12,186 nt of DNA. Source: an uncultured Peptococcaceae bacterium. GTDB taxonomy: Bacteria > Bacillota > Dehalobacteriia > UBA4068 > UBA4997. The number at the start of each line of letters is the position of its first letter. Within the stretch, counting starts at the first letter, position 1. Shown here one piece after another: positions 1 through 6,339 of the stretch. Position numbers and translations under genes: made by a program. Location of the stretch: positions 1 to 12,186 of the forward strand of contig CANQSW010000028.1 in assembly GCA_947626615.1 (NCBI GenBank), given 5' to 3'. Below the pieces are notes generated by a model that saw only the letters and a program-made list of their open reading frames with translations, was not told where the DNA came from and searched no databases.

Positions 1-1
1 G

Positions 2-436
2 GGCATGGGTATGCACGCCGCCGTGGTGGAATTTGCCCGCAACGTGGCGCATATCCCCGCCGCGATGCCGGAAAGCGGCCAACTGGACGTTTTGTTCGAC
101 GCGCGGGGCAAGGCCGGGCAGGGCGGCTCGCTGGAATGTGGTCTGGCCGGGGTCTCTCTGGCCGAGGGCAGCCGGGCCGCCGCCGTTTACGGCCGGGCGG
201 AGATACTGGAGCGCCACCGCCACCGCTACGTTTTGAAGGAGGAGGTCGAAGGCAGCCTCGCCGCCGCCGGCCTGATACTCTCCGGCCGTTCCGCCGAGGG
301 CGGCTTTGTGGAGATCGTGGAGCTGGCGGGCCGCAAATGGTTCATGGGCTGCCAGTATCACCCCGAATTTTTGTCACACCCGGAGCGCCCGCACCCACTG
401 ATCTCGGATTTTCTGCGGGTGTGCGCGGAGCAATAA
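2..436 (+). CDS. pyrG: CTP synthase, C-terminal glutaminase-like domain (5' end outside window)
   Basis: This is the last 144 codons of CTP synthase, which aminates UTP to CTP; this domain normally supplies ammonia from glutamine. Seen: a VVEFARNV segment, ILERHRHRY and a C-terminal GCQYHPEF followed by RPHPL, all characteristic of PyrG. The triad His and Glu are kept in HPEF. Aligned to the usual GICLGMQ nucleophile elbow, the visible residues read G-M-G-M-H, so codon 2-4 (ggc, Gly) stands where the catalytic Cys should be. The glutamine-contacting NSTEF segment is not recognisable, and GGTMRLG has become GGSLECG with a shortened linker. The family identity is secure; loss of glutaminase activity is inferred. 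If correct, the enzyme would depend on free ammonia. The FemAB gene follows after 28 bases. Confidence 0.93.
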   Translation, partial: GMGMHAAVVEFARNVAHIPAAMPESGQLDVLFDARGKAGQGGSLECGLAGVSLAEGSRAAAVYGRAEILERHRHRYVLKEEVEGSLAAAGLILSGRSAEGGFVEIVELAGRKWFMGCQYHPEFLSHPERPHPLISDFLRVCAEQ

Positions 437-464
437 ATAATTTGAATTTTAAGGAGAAAGCAGT

Positions 465-1577
465 TTGAATACCACGGGCGAATTTGCTTACAGACTTTTG
501 GAGGATACGCCGGAAAATATCCGGCTGTTCAACGCTTTTGTGGCCGCTCACCCCAAGGGCCACGTGCTGCAAAGCTGGCAATGGGGCGCGGTGAAGCAGC
601 CGGCCTGGCAGCCGCTGCGGCTGGTGCTGGAAAAGCAGGGCGAGATCTGCGCCGCCGCGCTGATCTTGCAGCGTAAACTTCCGGCCGGGCTGGGGCAGAT
701 ATTTTATTCGCCGCGAGGCCCGGTGCTGGATATCGCGGACGAGCCGCTCTGGCAGGCCATGGTGGCGGCGGTGGCCGCGCTGGCCAAGGAACGCGGGGCG
801 ATCTATTGGAAGATAGACCCTGATATCGATATCGACTTGCCGGCGGCGGCCGTTTGGCGCGAGCGTCTGCGGCAGAGCGGCTTTGTGCCGGCCGGGCAGG
901 GCGAGGGCTTTGAGGGCGTGCAGCCGCGTTTCGTGTTCCGGCTGGATATCACGCCGGACAGCGACGCGCTGCTGGCAGCCTGCCACCAGAAAACGCGCTA
1001 TAATATCCGCCTGGCGGGCAAAAAGGGCGTGGAGATCGTAACGGGCGCGGGGCGCGAGGCGCTGCCGGAGTTCTACCGCATTTTGACCACCACGGCCAGC
1101 CGCGACCATTTTCTGATCCGCCCGTACGAATACTTCGAGCGCTTCTACGATAACCTGCACCCGGCGGGGCTGACCGAGCTTTTTATGGCGTATTACGAGG
1201 GCGAGGCCATAGCGGGCACGCTGGCCTTCCGTATGGGCGAAAAGGCGTGGTATATCTACGGCGCCAGCGCCAATTCGCACCGCAATCTGATGCCGAACTA
1301 CGCTATACAATGGCGCATGATCGAATGGGCCAAGGAGCAGGGCTGCACGATGTACGACTTCCGCGGCGTGCCGGGCCACGTGCCGGAGGATCACCCGCTA
1401 TATGGATTGGTCAAATTCAAAAAGGGCTTCGGCGGCAAATACACCGAGTTTATCGGCGAATACGACCTGCCTTTTAAGCCGGCCAAATACCGGCTGTATA
1501 ATTTCCTGGAGCCGATCTATCAGAAGAACGTGCGCCGCCTCATCAACCTGAAAAAACGGCTAAAAGGCGGCAAATAA
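465..1577 (+). CDS. FemAB/FemX-family peptidoglycan bridge aminoacyl transferase
   Basis: Proteins of this family add an amino acid from aminoacyl-tRNA to the stem peptide of lipid II or peptidoglycan at the cytoplasmic face. The 370-residue length is usual. Seen: a first GNAT-like half with LQSWQWG (about 35-41) and YSPRGP (81-86), the family-typical HQKTRYNIRLAGKKGV (174-189), then WYIYGASANSHRNLMPNYA (262-280), YDFRGVPG (297-304) and GLVKFKKGFGG (314-324). The C-terminal 30 residues are strongly basic. The start is TTG, chosen because AAGGAG at 451-456 lies 8 bases upstream and the conserved N-terminus follows directly. The gene sits between pyrG and alr with short gaps, probably one transcript, and the alr neighbour supports a cell-wall role. 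The amino acid transferred cannot be told from the sequence. Confidence 0.9.
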   Translation: MNTTGEFAYRLLEDTPENIRLFNAFVAAHPKGHVLQSWQWGAVKQPAWQPLRLVLEKQGEICAAALILQRKLPAGLGQIFYSPRGPVLDIADEPLWQAMVAAVAALAKERGAIYWKIDPDIDIDLPAAAVWRERLRQSGFVPAGQGEGFEGVQPRFVFRLDITPDSDALLAACHQKTRYNIRLAGKKGVEIVTGAGREALPEFYRILTTTASRDHFLIRPYEYFERFYDNLHPAGLTELFMAYYEGEAIAGTLAFRMGEKAWYIYGASANSHRNLMPNYAIQWRMIEWAKEQGCTMYDFRGVPGHVPEDHPLYGLVKFKKGFGGKYTEFIGEYDLPFKPAKYRLYNFLEPIYQKNVRRLINLKKRLKGGK

Positions 1578-1606
1578 ACTGACTCTCGCTAAAGGACGGT
1601 GAGCAT

Positions 1607-2770
1607 ATGGGCGCGCTGCCGGCAGGCCTCTGCCATTGGATCGAGGTCGATCTGGACAAGCTGGCCGCGAATTTTGCCGCGTTGCACGAATACGTGCAGA
1701 CGGATATCATCGCGGTGGTGAAAAACGACGCCTACGGCTTTGGCGCGGTGGAATGTGCCAAGACGTTTGCCGCCGCCGGGGCGAAAATGCTGGCGGTGAC
1801 GACGCTCTCCGAGGCGCTGGAGCTGCGCGAAGCCGGGGTGACGACGCCGGTGCTGGTGTTTCTGCCGCCGCAGGCCGACGAAGCGCCGTATTTTGCCGCC
1901 CACGGGCTCATGGCCACGCTGGATTCGGCCGAGACGCTGCGGCATTTGAGCGGGCTGCCGGCAGTCTCCTGTCATCTGAAGCTGAATACCGGCATGAATC
2001 GCTTCGGCGTGAACACGGCGGAGCTGCCGCCGCTGCTGGCCGCGCTCAAAGACTGCCCGAACGTCCGCCTGGCCGGCGCGTATTCTCATCTGGCGACGGC
2101 GCTGGAGGCAGACGCGGCGTTCGCCCAAAAGCAGCTGGCGGAATTTGCCGCCCAGCGCGAACTGATATTGCAGGTGGGCTATAAAGATATATGTTTTCAT
2201 ATCGCCAATTCGGCCGGAGCGCTGAAGTTTCCGGCGGCGCGCTATGACGCGGTGCGGCTGGGCTCGGCGCTTTACGCGCAGCTCAACCTGGCGCGGCGGC
2301 TGGGGTTAGATCTGGCCGAGCCTTTTGCCGCCAAGGCCCGGGTGGCGGCGGTGCGGGAGCTTGCCCCCGGCGATACGGTGGGCTATGGCCGCGAATTCTG
2401 CGCCAAACGCCCGTTGCGGGCGGCGGTGGTGCCTTTTGGCTACGGCGACGGCTTCGGCGTGCAGGCCGGGGCGAGGCCGCTCACGGTGAAGGACAGCGTG
2501 CAGACCTTTTCCCGCAACGTGGGCAAGCTGGCGTTGGGCCGCTATCACCGCTTCGTCTATTATAACGGCCGGCCGCTGGAGGTGCTGGGGCGCGTCGCTA
2601 TGCAGACGCTGCTCTGCGACTGCACCGGGCTGGATATCAAGCCGGGCGACGTGGTGGAAGCGCCGCTTCGGCGCACGGCGGCTTCGGCGCGTCTGCCTCG
2701 CGTTTATCTTAAAGGCGGCGAGATCTGCGCGGTACGCTCTACGCTTACGGCGGAATTTCGGCGGGATTAG
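1607..2770 (+). CDS. alr: alanine racemase, divergent and C-terminally shortened
   Basis: A PLP-dependent fold-type III racemase that normally makes D-alanine for peptidoglycan. Seen in its 387 residues: the PLP lysine in AVVKNDAYG (K39), the active-site LKLNTGMNRFG segment (K125, R132), VRLGSALYA with the pyridine-contacting Arg, the C-terminal-domain catalytic Tyr in GYGDGF (Y279), and GRVAM (M332). Oddities: the usual MD after GR(V/I)xM is MQ, and between GDVV and RLPRVY there are only about 11 residues instead of about 30. This removes the segment that carries a conserved entry-gate tyrosine (NYE motif, Tyr354 in the Geobacillus enzyme). The reading frame is intact through this point. The start has an AAAGGA site at 1591-1596. 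Alanine racemase is the best call; altered substrate preference is possible. Confidence 0.88.
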   Translation: MGALPAGLCHWIEVDLDKLAANFAALHEYVQTDIIAVVKNDAYGFGAVECAKTFAAAGAKMLAVTTLSEALELREAGVTTPVLVFLPPQADEAPYFAAHGLMATLDSAETLRHLSGLPAVSCHLKLNTGMNRFGVNTAELPPLLAALKDCPNVRLAGAYSHLATALEADAAFAQKQLAEFAAQRELILQVGYKDICFHIANSAGALKFPAARYDAVRLGSALYAQLNLARRLGLDLAEPFAAKARVAAVRELAPGDTVGYGREFCAKRPLRAAVVPFGYGDGFGVQAGARPLTVKDSVQTFSRNVGKLALGRYHRFVYYNGRPLEVLGRVAMQTLLCDCTGLDIKPGDVVEAPLRRTAASARLPRVYLKGGEICAVRSTLTAEFRRD

Positions 2771-2833
2771 AGGAAAAACCTCGCTGTGGCGGCAAAAAAG
2801 CGGGCGTTTTCTGCTGAAATCGGCAAAAAAGGC

Positions 2834-2862
2834 TTGCAACTTTGCTACTATGGTGTTAAAAT
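2834..2862 (+). promoter_or_regulatory. vegetative promoter for hup, extended -10 type
   Basis: TTGCAA (2834-2839), a 17-base spacer and TAAAAT (2857-2862), preceded by TGT, giving an extended -10 (TGTTAAAAT). It lies in the AT-rich gap after alr and about 77 bases before the HU start. The 63 bases between the alr stop and this promoter contain only a small GAGG/CCTC stem without a T tract. Confidence 0.7.
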
Positions 2863-2939
2863 ATATGTGATTTTACGTCAGCATGCTCCTGGCGGTGGGA
2901 CAGGCCGCGGCGAGCAAAAATATTTAGGAGGCTTAAACC

Positions 2940-3215
2940 ATGAACAAAACCGAATTGATCAATGCCATTGCGGCAGAAGCAGAAATCAGCAAGAAGGACG
3001 CAGGCAAAGCTCTGGACGCTTTCGTTGAAGTTGTTACCAAGAGCCTGAAGAAGAACGATAAGGTTCAGCTTATCGGCTTCGGCACCTTCGAGGTGCGCGA
3101 GCGCGCCGCCCGCGAGGGCCACAATCCGCAGACTGGCAAGAAGATCAAGATCGCCGCTGCAAAGGTTCCTGCTTTTAAGGCCGGCAAGGCTTTGAAGGAT
3201 TCCGTGGCAAAATAA
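2940..3215 (+). CDS. hup: HU family nucleoid DNA-binding protein
   Basis: A small basic histone-like protein that bends and compacts DNA as a dimer. The 91-residue length is exactly that of the HU family. Seen: N-terminal MNKTELINAIA, the GFGTFEVRER strand-turn (46-55), the intercalating-proline motif NPQTGKKIKI (P63) on the DNA-binding arm, and PAFKAGKALKD near the end. The start is secured by TAGGAGG at 2925-2931. Codon use is less extreme in GC than that of the neighbours, as expected for a highly expressed gene. It has its own promoter and is followed by a weak hairpin terminator. HU next to rqcP/yabP/yabQ is a common Firmicutes arrangement. Confidence 0.97.
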   Translation: MNKTELINAIAAEAEISKKDAGKALDAFVEVVTKSLKKNDKVQLIGFGTFEVRERAAREGHNPQTGKKIKIAAAKVPAFKAGKALKDSVAK

Positions 3216-3239
3216 GCGAAGGAAAACCGAATTTTGGGG

Positions 3240-3272
3240 GAGGAGAGGCCAGGCGCTTCTCCTCTTCTTTTA
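3240..3272 (+). terminator. weak rho-independent terminator after hup
   Basis: GAGGAGA (3240-3246) pairs with TCTCCTC (3258-3264) around an 11-base loop and is followed by TTCTTTTAT. The stem is only 7 bp and the T tract is interrupted, so some readthrough into rqcP is likely. Confidence 0.5.
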
Positions 3273-3291
3273 TATTCGACGGGGGAATATC

Positions 3292-3567
3292 ATGCGATTG
3301 GATAAGTTTTTGAAGGTATCACGGCTGATCAAGCGCCGCACCGTGGCCAAAGACGTCAGCTCCGCCGGGAAGATACTTTTGAACGGCCGCCCGGCCAAAG
3401 CGGCCTCGGACGTGAAACCGGGCGATAAGCTGACGCTGCTGTTCGGCCGCCGCGAGGTGGAGCTGGAGGTGCTGGAGGTGGCCGAAAGCAAGCGGGCCGA
3501 CCAGGCGCGGGAGATGTATCGGATATTGCGCGAGGAGATCGCGGCCGAAGAGGATCAGAGCTTCTGA
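3292..3567 (+). CDS. rqcP: S4-domain RNA-binding protein, RqcP (YabO) type
   Basis: A homologue of Bacillus YabO/RqcP, which binds 23S rRNA/tRNA on the 50S subunit and helps RqcH add alanine tails to stalled nascent chains (ribosome quality control). Seen: the S4 fold signature MRLDKFLKVSRLIKRR (1-16), GKILLNGRPAKAASDVKPGD (27-46) and a final acidic helix. The 91 residues are a normal length. A GGGGGA site (3280-3285) precedes the ATG by 6 bases. The order S4-yabP-yabQ-divIC-S1 matches the Bacillus yabO-yabP-yabQ-divIC-yabR block, which supports the RqcP assignment over other small S4 proteins. Expression may come from hup readthrough; a TATATT at 3271-3276 has no good -35 partner. Confidence 0.88.
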   Translation: MRLDKFLKVSRLIKRRTVAKDVSSAGKILLNGRPAKAASDVKPGDKLTLLFGRREVELEVLEVAESKRADQAREMYRILREEIAAEEDQSF

Positions 3568-3570
3568 GGC

Positions 3571-3600
3571 GGCATACGCCGGGCGCGCCCTGCATATAAT
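3571..3600 (+). promoter_or_regulatory. candidate sigma-E-type sporulation promoter for yabPQ
   Basis: GGCATACG (3571-3578), a 14-base spacer and CATATAAT (3593-3600). The Bacillus sigma-E pattern is roughly GKMATATT, about 14 bases, CATACAAT, so both boxes and the spacing fit. It sits in the 68-base gap between rqcP and yabP, and the Bacillus yabPQ genes are known mother-cell sporulation genes. The TATAAT could alternatively be a sigma-A -10, but no TTGACA-like box is present 16-18 bases upstream. Confidence 0.6.
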
Positions 3601-3635
3601 GCAGCAAGCGCGAGCTGGAAGGGGCGTATGACGAT

Positions 3636-3920
3636 ATGAAGCCGGACACGATCGAGACTGCGGGCGCAAGCAGCATATTGATCACCGACCGCAAACTGTT
3701 GGAGCTGCACGGCGTGCTGCGGGTGGAGGATTTTGATAACGGCCAGGTGAATCTGGAGACGACGCAGGGGCGTCTGGTGGTGCGGGGCAGAGACCTGCAC
3801 GTGGCGCAGCTGCTGCTGGAGAAGGAGGAGCTCTCGCTGGAAGGCGAGATCGACAGCCTGAGCTTTGAGGAAGCGCCCGGCAAAAAGCGCGGCCGCCTGC
3901 TGGCCCGGCTGACCAAATAG
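3636..3920 (+). CDS. yabP: sporulation protein YabP
   Basis: A small spore-formation protein of the YabP/YqfC family, produced in the mother cell during sporulation in Bacillus; its biochemical role is not established. Seen in its 94 residues: HGVLRVEDFDNGQVNLETTQGRLVVRGRDLHVAQLLLEKEELSLEGEID (25-73), which matches the family core of alternating beta strands with the RGxDLHV motif. GGAAGGGG at 3617-3624 lies 11 bases before the ATG. A 3-codon frame (atg acg ata tga, 3628-3639) overlaps the start but looks incidental. The gene is 9 bases upstream of yabQ, so the two are probably co-translated. The N-terminal 15 residues are not conserved in my recollection of the family. Confidence 0.88.
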   Translation: MKPDTIETAGASSILITDRKLLELHGVLRVEDFDNGQVNLETTQGRLVVRGRDLHVAQLLLEKEELSLEGEIDSLSFEEAPGKKRGRLLARLTK

Positions 3921-3929
3921 CCGCCCGCT

Positions 3930-4532
3930 ATGGCAAGGGCGGAATTTCAGGCCGTGCAGCTGCTGCTGGCCTTTGCGCTGGGGGTTGGCCTCGGCGCGTT
4001 CTACGATCTGTATCGGGTGTGGTTCCGCGGGGCGCGCAGCCGGCCCATGAGAGGGCTGGGCGATCTGCTCTGGTGGGGCGCGGCGCTCTTTCTGGCGGCC
4101 GGGGCGCTCTATCGTATCGACGCGCTTGCTCTGCGCCTGCCGCCGCTGCTGCTGGCTCTTTTGGGGGTGGCGGTGCAGCAGGCGTGTATCAGCCCGTGGG
4201 CGTTTCCCCTGTTGCAGCGCTGCTGCCGCTTTATCGGGCGGTTCTGGCGCGGCCTGCGGCGGCTTTGGCAGCGGGCGGTCGCCGTATTGCTGCTACCGCT
4301 GGTCTGGCCGGTGGAGCTGGCGTTTCGGCTGCTATTGCTGCTGGCGCGTCTGCTGGGCGCTCTGTTTGGTCGAATCGAGGGCCTGCTGCGGCGGCTTTTG
4401 GCGCGGCCGCTTGGCTGCTGCCGCCGGCTTGCCGGCTTATTTTGGCCTAAAATAAAGCGAATTTTCGCGCCAAAACCGGAGGCGGCGGCGGAAAGTGCGC
4501 CGGAGGCCCCGGGCGAGCCGCCCGAAGCATAA
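3930..4532 (+). CDS. yabQ: spore cortex biosynthesis membrane protein YabQ
   Basis: Bacillus YabQ is a membrane protein needed for spore cortex formation. Seen: a first membrane helix (about 7-27) ending in the family motif GLGAFYDLYRV (20-30), GDLLWWGAALFLAAGALYR (44-62) as the second helix, and a third at about 70-90. The middle motif that follows helix 2 in better-known YabQ proteins is poorly kept here. After residue 95 comes an Arg-rich stretch, another hydrophobic segment (about 117-148) with scattered Arg, and an Ala/Glu/Pro-rich tail (179-200). There is no clear Shine-Dalgarno before the ATG, so translation probably depends on coupling to yabP. Position between yabP and divIC strongly supports the call. 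Confidence 0.83.
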   Translation: MARAEFQAVQLLLAFALGVGLGAFYDLYRVWFRGARSRPMRGLGDLLWWGAALFLAAGALYRIDALALRLPPLLLALLGVAVQQACISPWAFPLLQRCCRFIGRFWRGLRRLWQRAVAVLLLPLVWPVELAFRLLLLLARLLGALFGRIEGLLRRLLARPLGCCRRLAGLFWPKIKRIFAPKPEAAAESAPEAPGEPPEA

Positions 4533-4550
4533 AAAATTGCGGCAAAACTG

Positions 4551-4580
4551 TTGATTTTGGGCGGCCGCATGATATATAAT
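4551..4580 (+). promoter_or_regulatory. sigma-A-like promoter for divIC
   Basis: TTGATT (4551-4556), an 18-base spacer and TATAAT (4575-4580), about 50 bases before the divIC start, in an AT-rich gap. An inverted repeat TGCGGC (4538-4543) / GCCGCA (4564-4569) straddles the -35 box and could be an operator or a weak end-of-yabQ hairpin; I cannot choose between these. Confidence 0.65.
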
Positions 4581-4629
4581 AAAAGTTAATCAAGCGTGCT
4601 AGTGTACTTTTGCAGCCAAGAGGTAAAAA

Positions 4630-4965
4630 ATGAGCAAGGAAAAACCGCGCCGCAGGCTGAAGATCCTGACGGTGGTGTTCCTCGGCATCTTTCTCTTTGC
4701 CGGGTTCGCCTATGCCAACCAACTGGTGCAGCTAAAGCAGCTGCAGGAGAAGAAGGCGTATTACGCCGCCATTTACGAGGACCTGCAAACGAAAAACGCC
4801 GAGCTTCTGGCTACGCAGGATCTGCTCGACGACGAGAGCTATATGGAGCGTTTGGCCAGAGAGCGCTTTAAGCTGATCAAACCGAACGAATATCTGGTTT
4901 TGCCGTCGGAGACCAACGAGGATATCGAGACGTATGCCGGCGTAGACGATTCCAACGTACATTGA
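4630..4965 (+). CDS. divIC: septum formation initiator DivIC/FtsB family
   Basis: A bitopic divisome protein that works with FtsL/DivIB at the septum. Seen in its 111 residues: a short basic cytoplasmic N-terminus (KPRRRLK), one transmembrane helix (about 11-29), a coiled-coil-like stretch with Leu/Gln/Lys repeats (about 31-65), then YMERLARERFKLIKPNEYLV (71-90), the conserved DivIC/FtsB C-terminal motif. The tail beyond 92 is acidic. An AAGAGGT site (about 4618-4624) and a good promoter stand upstream. The S1-domain gene begins 26 bases after its stop. Length and order match the Firmicutes block. Confidence 0.92.
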   Translation: MSKEKPRRRLKILTVVFLGIFLFAGFAYANQLVQLKQLQEKKAYYAAIYEDLQTKNAELLATQDLLDDESYMERLARERFKLIKPNEYLVLPSETNEDIETYAGVDDSNVH

Positions 4966-4991
4966 CGGCGCTTGAGGAGGATTTTGAACGT

Positions 4992-5348
4992 ATGGCTATT
5001 GCTGAGGGCGATATCTGCACCGGCGTGGTTACGGGTGTCACCAAATTCGGCGCGTTCGTGAAGCTGGACGAGCAGACTACCGGGCTGGTACATATCTCTG
5101 AGGTGGCGGATACCTTCGTAAAAGAAGTCACCGATTATATCAACGTGGGCGACGAAGTGAAGGTGAAGGTGCTGTCGCTTGGCGCCGACGGCAAGATCGG
5201 TCTTTCCATCAAAAAAGCCGTGCCGCCGCCGCCCCAACATACCGCCGCCCAGAACGAAAGATTCGAGAACAAGCTGGCGGAATTTATGAAGAACAGCAAC
5301 GAGAAGCTGAGCCAACTGAAGAAGCATCAGGAGGGCCGCCGGCGTTAG
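4992..5348 (+). CDS. S1-domain RNA-binding protein, YabR type
   Basis: A single S1/OB-fold RNA-binding domain followed by a flexible tail, like Bacillus YabR; the exact role is not known. Seen: GDICTGVVTGVTKFGAFVKL (6-25), TGLVHISEVAD (30-40) and VGDEVKVKVLSLGADGKIGLSIKKA (52-76), then a Pro-rich linker and a basic, Gln/Lys-rich C-terminus (total 118 residues). The ATG at 4992 is preferred because GAGGAGG (4974-4980) precedes it by 11 bases and the S1 domain starts at once. A frame-open TTG at 4962 would add 10 residues and overlap the divIC stop, but has no ribosome site. A strong terminator follows. Confidence 0.88.
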   Translation: MAIAEGDICTGVVTGVTKFGAFVKLDEQTTGLVHISEVADTFVKEVTDYINVGDEVKVKVLSLGADGKIGLSIKKAVPPPPQHTAAQNERFENKLAEFMKNSNEKLSQLKKHQEGRRR

Positions 5349-5368
5349 CCGAAACTTACCGAGAGCGG

Positions 5369-5399
5369 GGAAAGACACCACAGGGTGTCTTTCCTTTTT
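5369..5399 (+). terminator. strong rho-independent terminator after divIC/S1 genes
   Basis: GGAAAGACACC (5369-5379) and GGTGTCTTTCC (5384-5394) form a perfect 11-bp stem with a 4-base loop (ACAG), followed by TTTTT (5395-5399). The ribosome site of the next gene begins only about 5 bases later. Confidence 0.9.
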
Positions 5400-5418
5400 G
5401 AATAAGGGAGGAGTTTTT

Positions 5419-6285
5419 ATGCGGGCAGCGATAGATATCGGCAGCAACACCGTGCGCCTGTTGATCGGCGAGGTGAGCGGCGGCCGGGTGCAAGTGGCGC
5501 ACCAGGAGCTTTATACCACCAGGCTAGGCGCGGCCAGGGTGGGGGAGGATCTCCCCGCCGCCGGCCGGGCCAAAACGATCGACGCGCTGCGGGCATTTGG
5601 CGCGGTCATGCGGCAATACGGCGTGACGGAGCCGCCCATAGTGGCCGCCACCAGCGCGGTGCGCGAGGCGGCCAACGGCGCGGCCTTCCGCGACGAGGTC
5701 AGGCAAAAGCTCGGCTGGGAGCTCCAAATTTTAAGCGGCGAGGCGGAAGCCGCCTGTTCTTATGCCGGGGCGGCCTCGGTGGGGCAGGGCGAAGCCGCTA
5801 TCATCGACGTGGGCGGCGGCAGTACGGAGCTTATCTGCCGCCAGGCGGACGGCTCGATCCTCGGCAAAAGCGTTAAGGTGGGCGCGGTGCGCCTCTATCT
5901 CGGCGAGGTGAGCGAAGCGGAGCTGCCGGAAAAATTAGGCGAGCTGCTGGCCGTTTTGCCGCAAGACGGCAAGCCCCGGCAGTTTATCAGCGTGGGCGGC
6001 ACCATAACGCTGCTGGCGGCGCTGTTGGCCGGCATCGCAGTCTACGACCGGGAGGCCGTCTCCGGCCGCAGAGTCAGCGCGGCGGAATTGCGGGCGCTGC
6101 GGGAGGAGCTGCTGCCCCTTACGCCGGCGGAGCGGCTGCAAAAATACCCACTTCTGGCCGGGCGGGAGGATATCATCTGCGCCGGCATGGCGATATACCT
6201 GCAGCTGGCGCAGCTGCTGCCGACGACGGAGTTCGTGGCCAGCGACGCGGGCCTTTTGGACGGACTTTTGCTGCGGGAAAAATAA
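5419..6285 (+). CDS. Ppx/GppA family exopolyphosphatase/pppGpp phosphatase
   Basis: An ASKHA-fold phosphatase acting on polyphosphate or (p)ppGpp-type nucleotides; sequence alone does not separate the two activities. Seen: phosphate-1 loop AAIDIGSNTVRLLIGEV (3-19), TSAVREAANG (78-87), the LSGEAEA region (105-111), phosphate-2 loop IIDVGGGSTELI (128-139), VGAVRL (154-159) and SVGGTITLLAAL (191-202). At 288 residues it is the short, two-subdomain form without the HD-like C-terminal extension of enterobacterial Ppx/GppA. The ATG at 5419 follows AAGGGAGGAG (about 5404-5413); an upstream TTG at 5398 lies in the terminator T tract and is rejected. It has no visible promoter of its own in the gap. 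Confidence 0.9.
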   Translation: MRAAIDIGSNTVRLLIGEVSGGRVQVAHQELYTTRLGAARVGEDLPAAGRAKTIDALRAFGAVMRQYGVTEPPIVAATSAVREAANGAAFRDEVRQKLGWELQILSGEAEAACSYAGAASVGQGEAAIIDVGGGSTELICRQADGSILGKSVKVGAVRLYLGEVSEAELPEKLGELLAVLPQDGKPRQFISVGGTITLLAALLAGIAVYDREAVSGRRVSAAELRALREELLPLTPAERLQKYPLLAGREDIICAGMAIYLQLAQLLPTTEFVASDAGLLDGLLLREK

Positions 6286-6287
6286 AA

Positions 6288-6309
6288 TCGGCGCATGCAA
6301 TCGCGCCGA
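6288..6309 (+). other. small hairpin after the ppx/gppA gene, overlapping a promoter
   Basis: TCGGCGC (6288-6294) and GCGCCGA (6303-6309) form a 7-bp stem with an 8-base loop. The tail ATTTGTGTT is a poor T tract, so it is either a weak terminator or an operator. Its loop coincides with the -35 box of the next promoter. Confidence 0.4.
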
Positions 6310-6323
6310 ATTTGTGTTAAAAT
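6295..6323 (+). promoter_or_regulatory. extended -10 promoter for the CDF transporter gene
   Basis: ATGCAA (6295-6300), a 17-base spacer and TGT-TAAAAT, with the -10 at 6318-6323. The -10 element, its TGT extension and the spacing are identical to the hup promoter. It lies 16 bases before the ATG, with the AAAGGGAG site between, so the leader would be very short. Confidence 0.5.
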
Positions 6324-6339
6324 AAAGGGAGATAAGAGC

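Noticed and set aside
342..1394. 350-codon open frame on the - strand
   Set aside because: Antisense shadow of the FemAB-family gene; its Arg/His/Gln-rich composition is typical of the reverse frame of GC-rich coding DNA and it has no family motifs.
2306..2839. 177-codon - strand frame over the end of alr
   Set aside because: Antisense of conserved alr sequence with no recognisable motif.
3628..3639. Three-codon upstream ORF overlapping the yabP start
   Set aside because: Too short to judge and easily expected by chance; no sign of a regulatory leader peptide.
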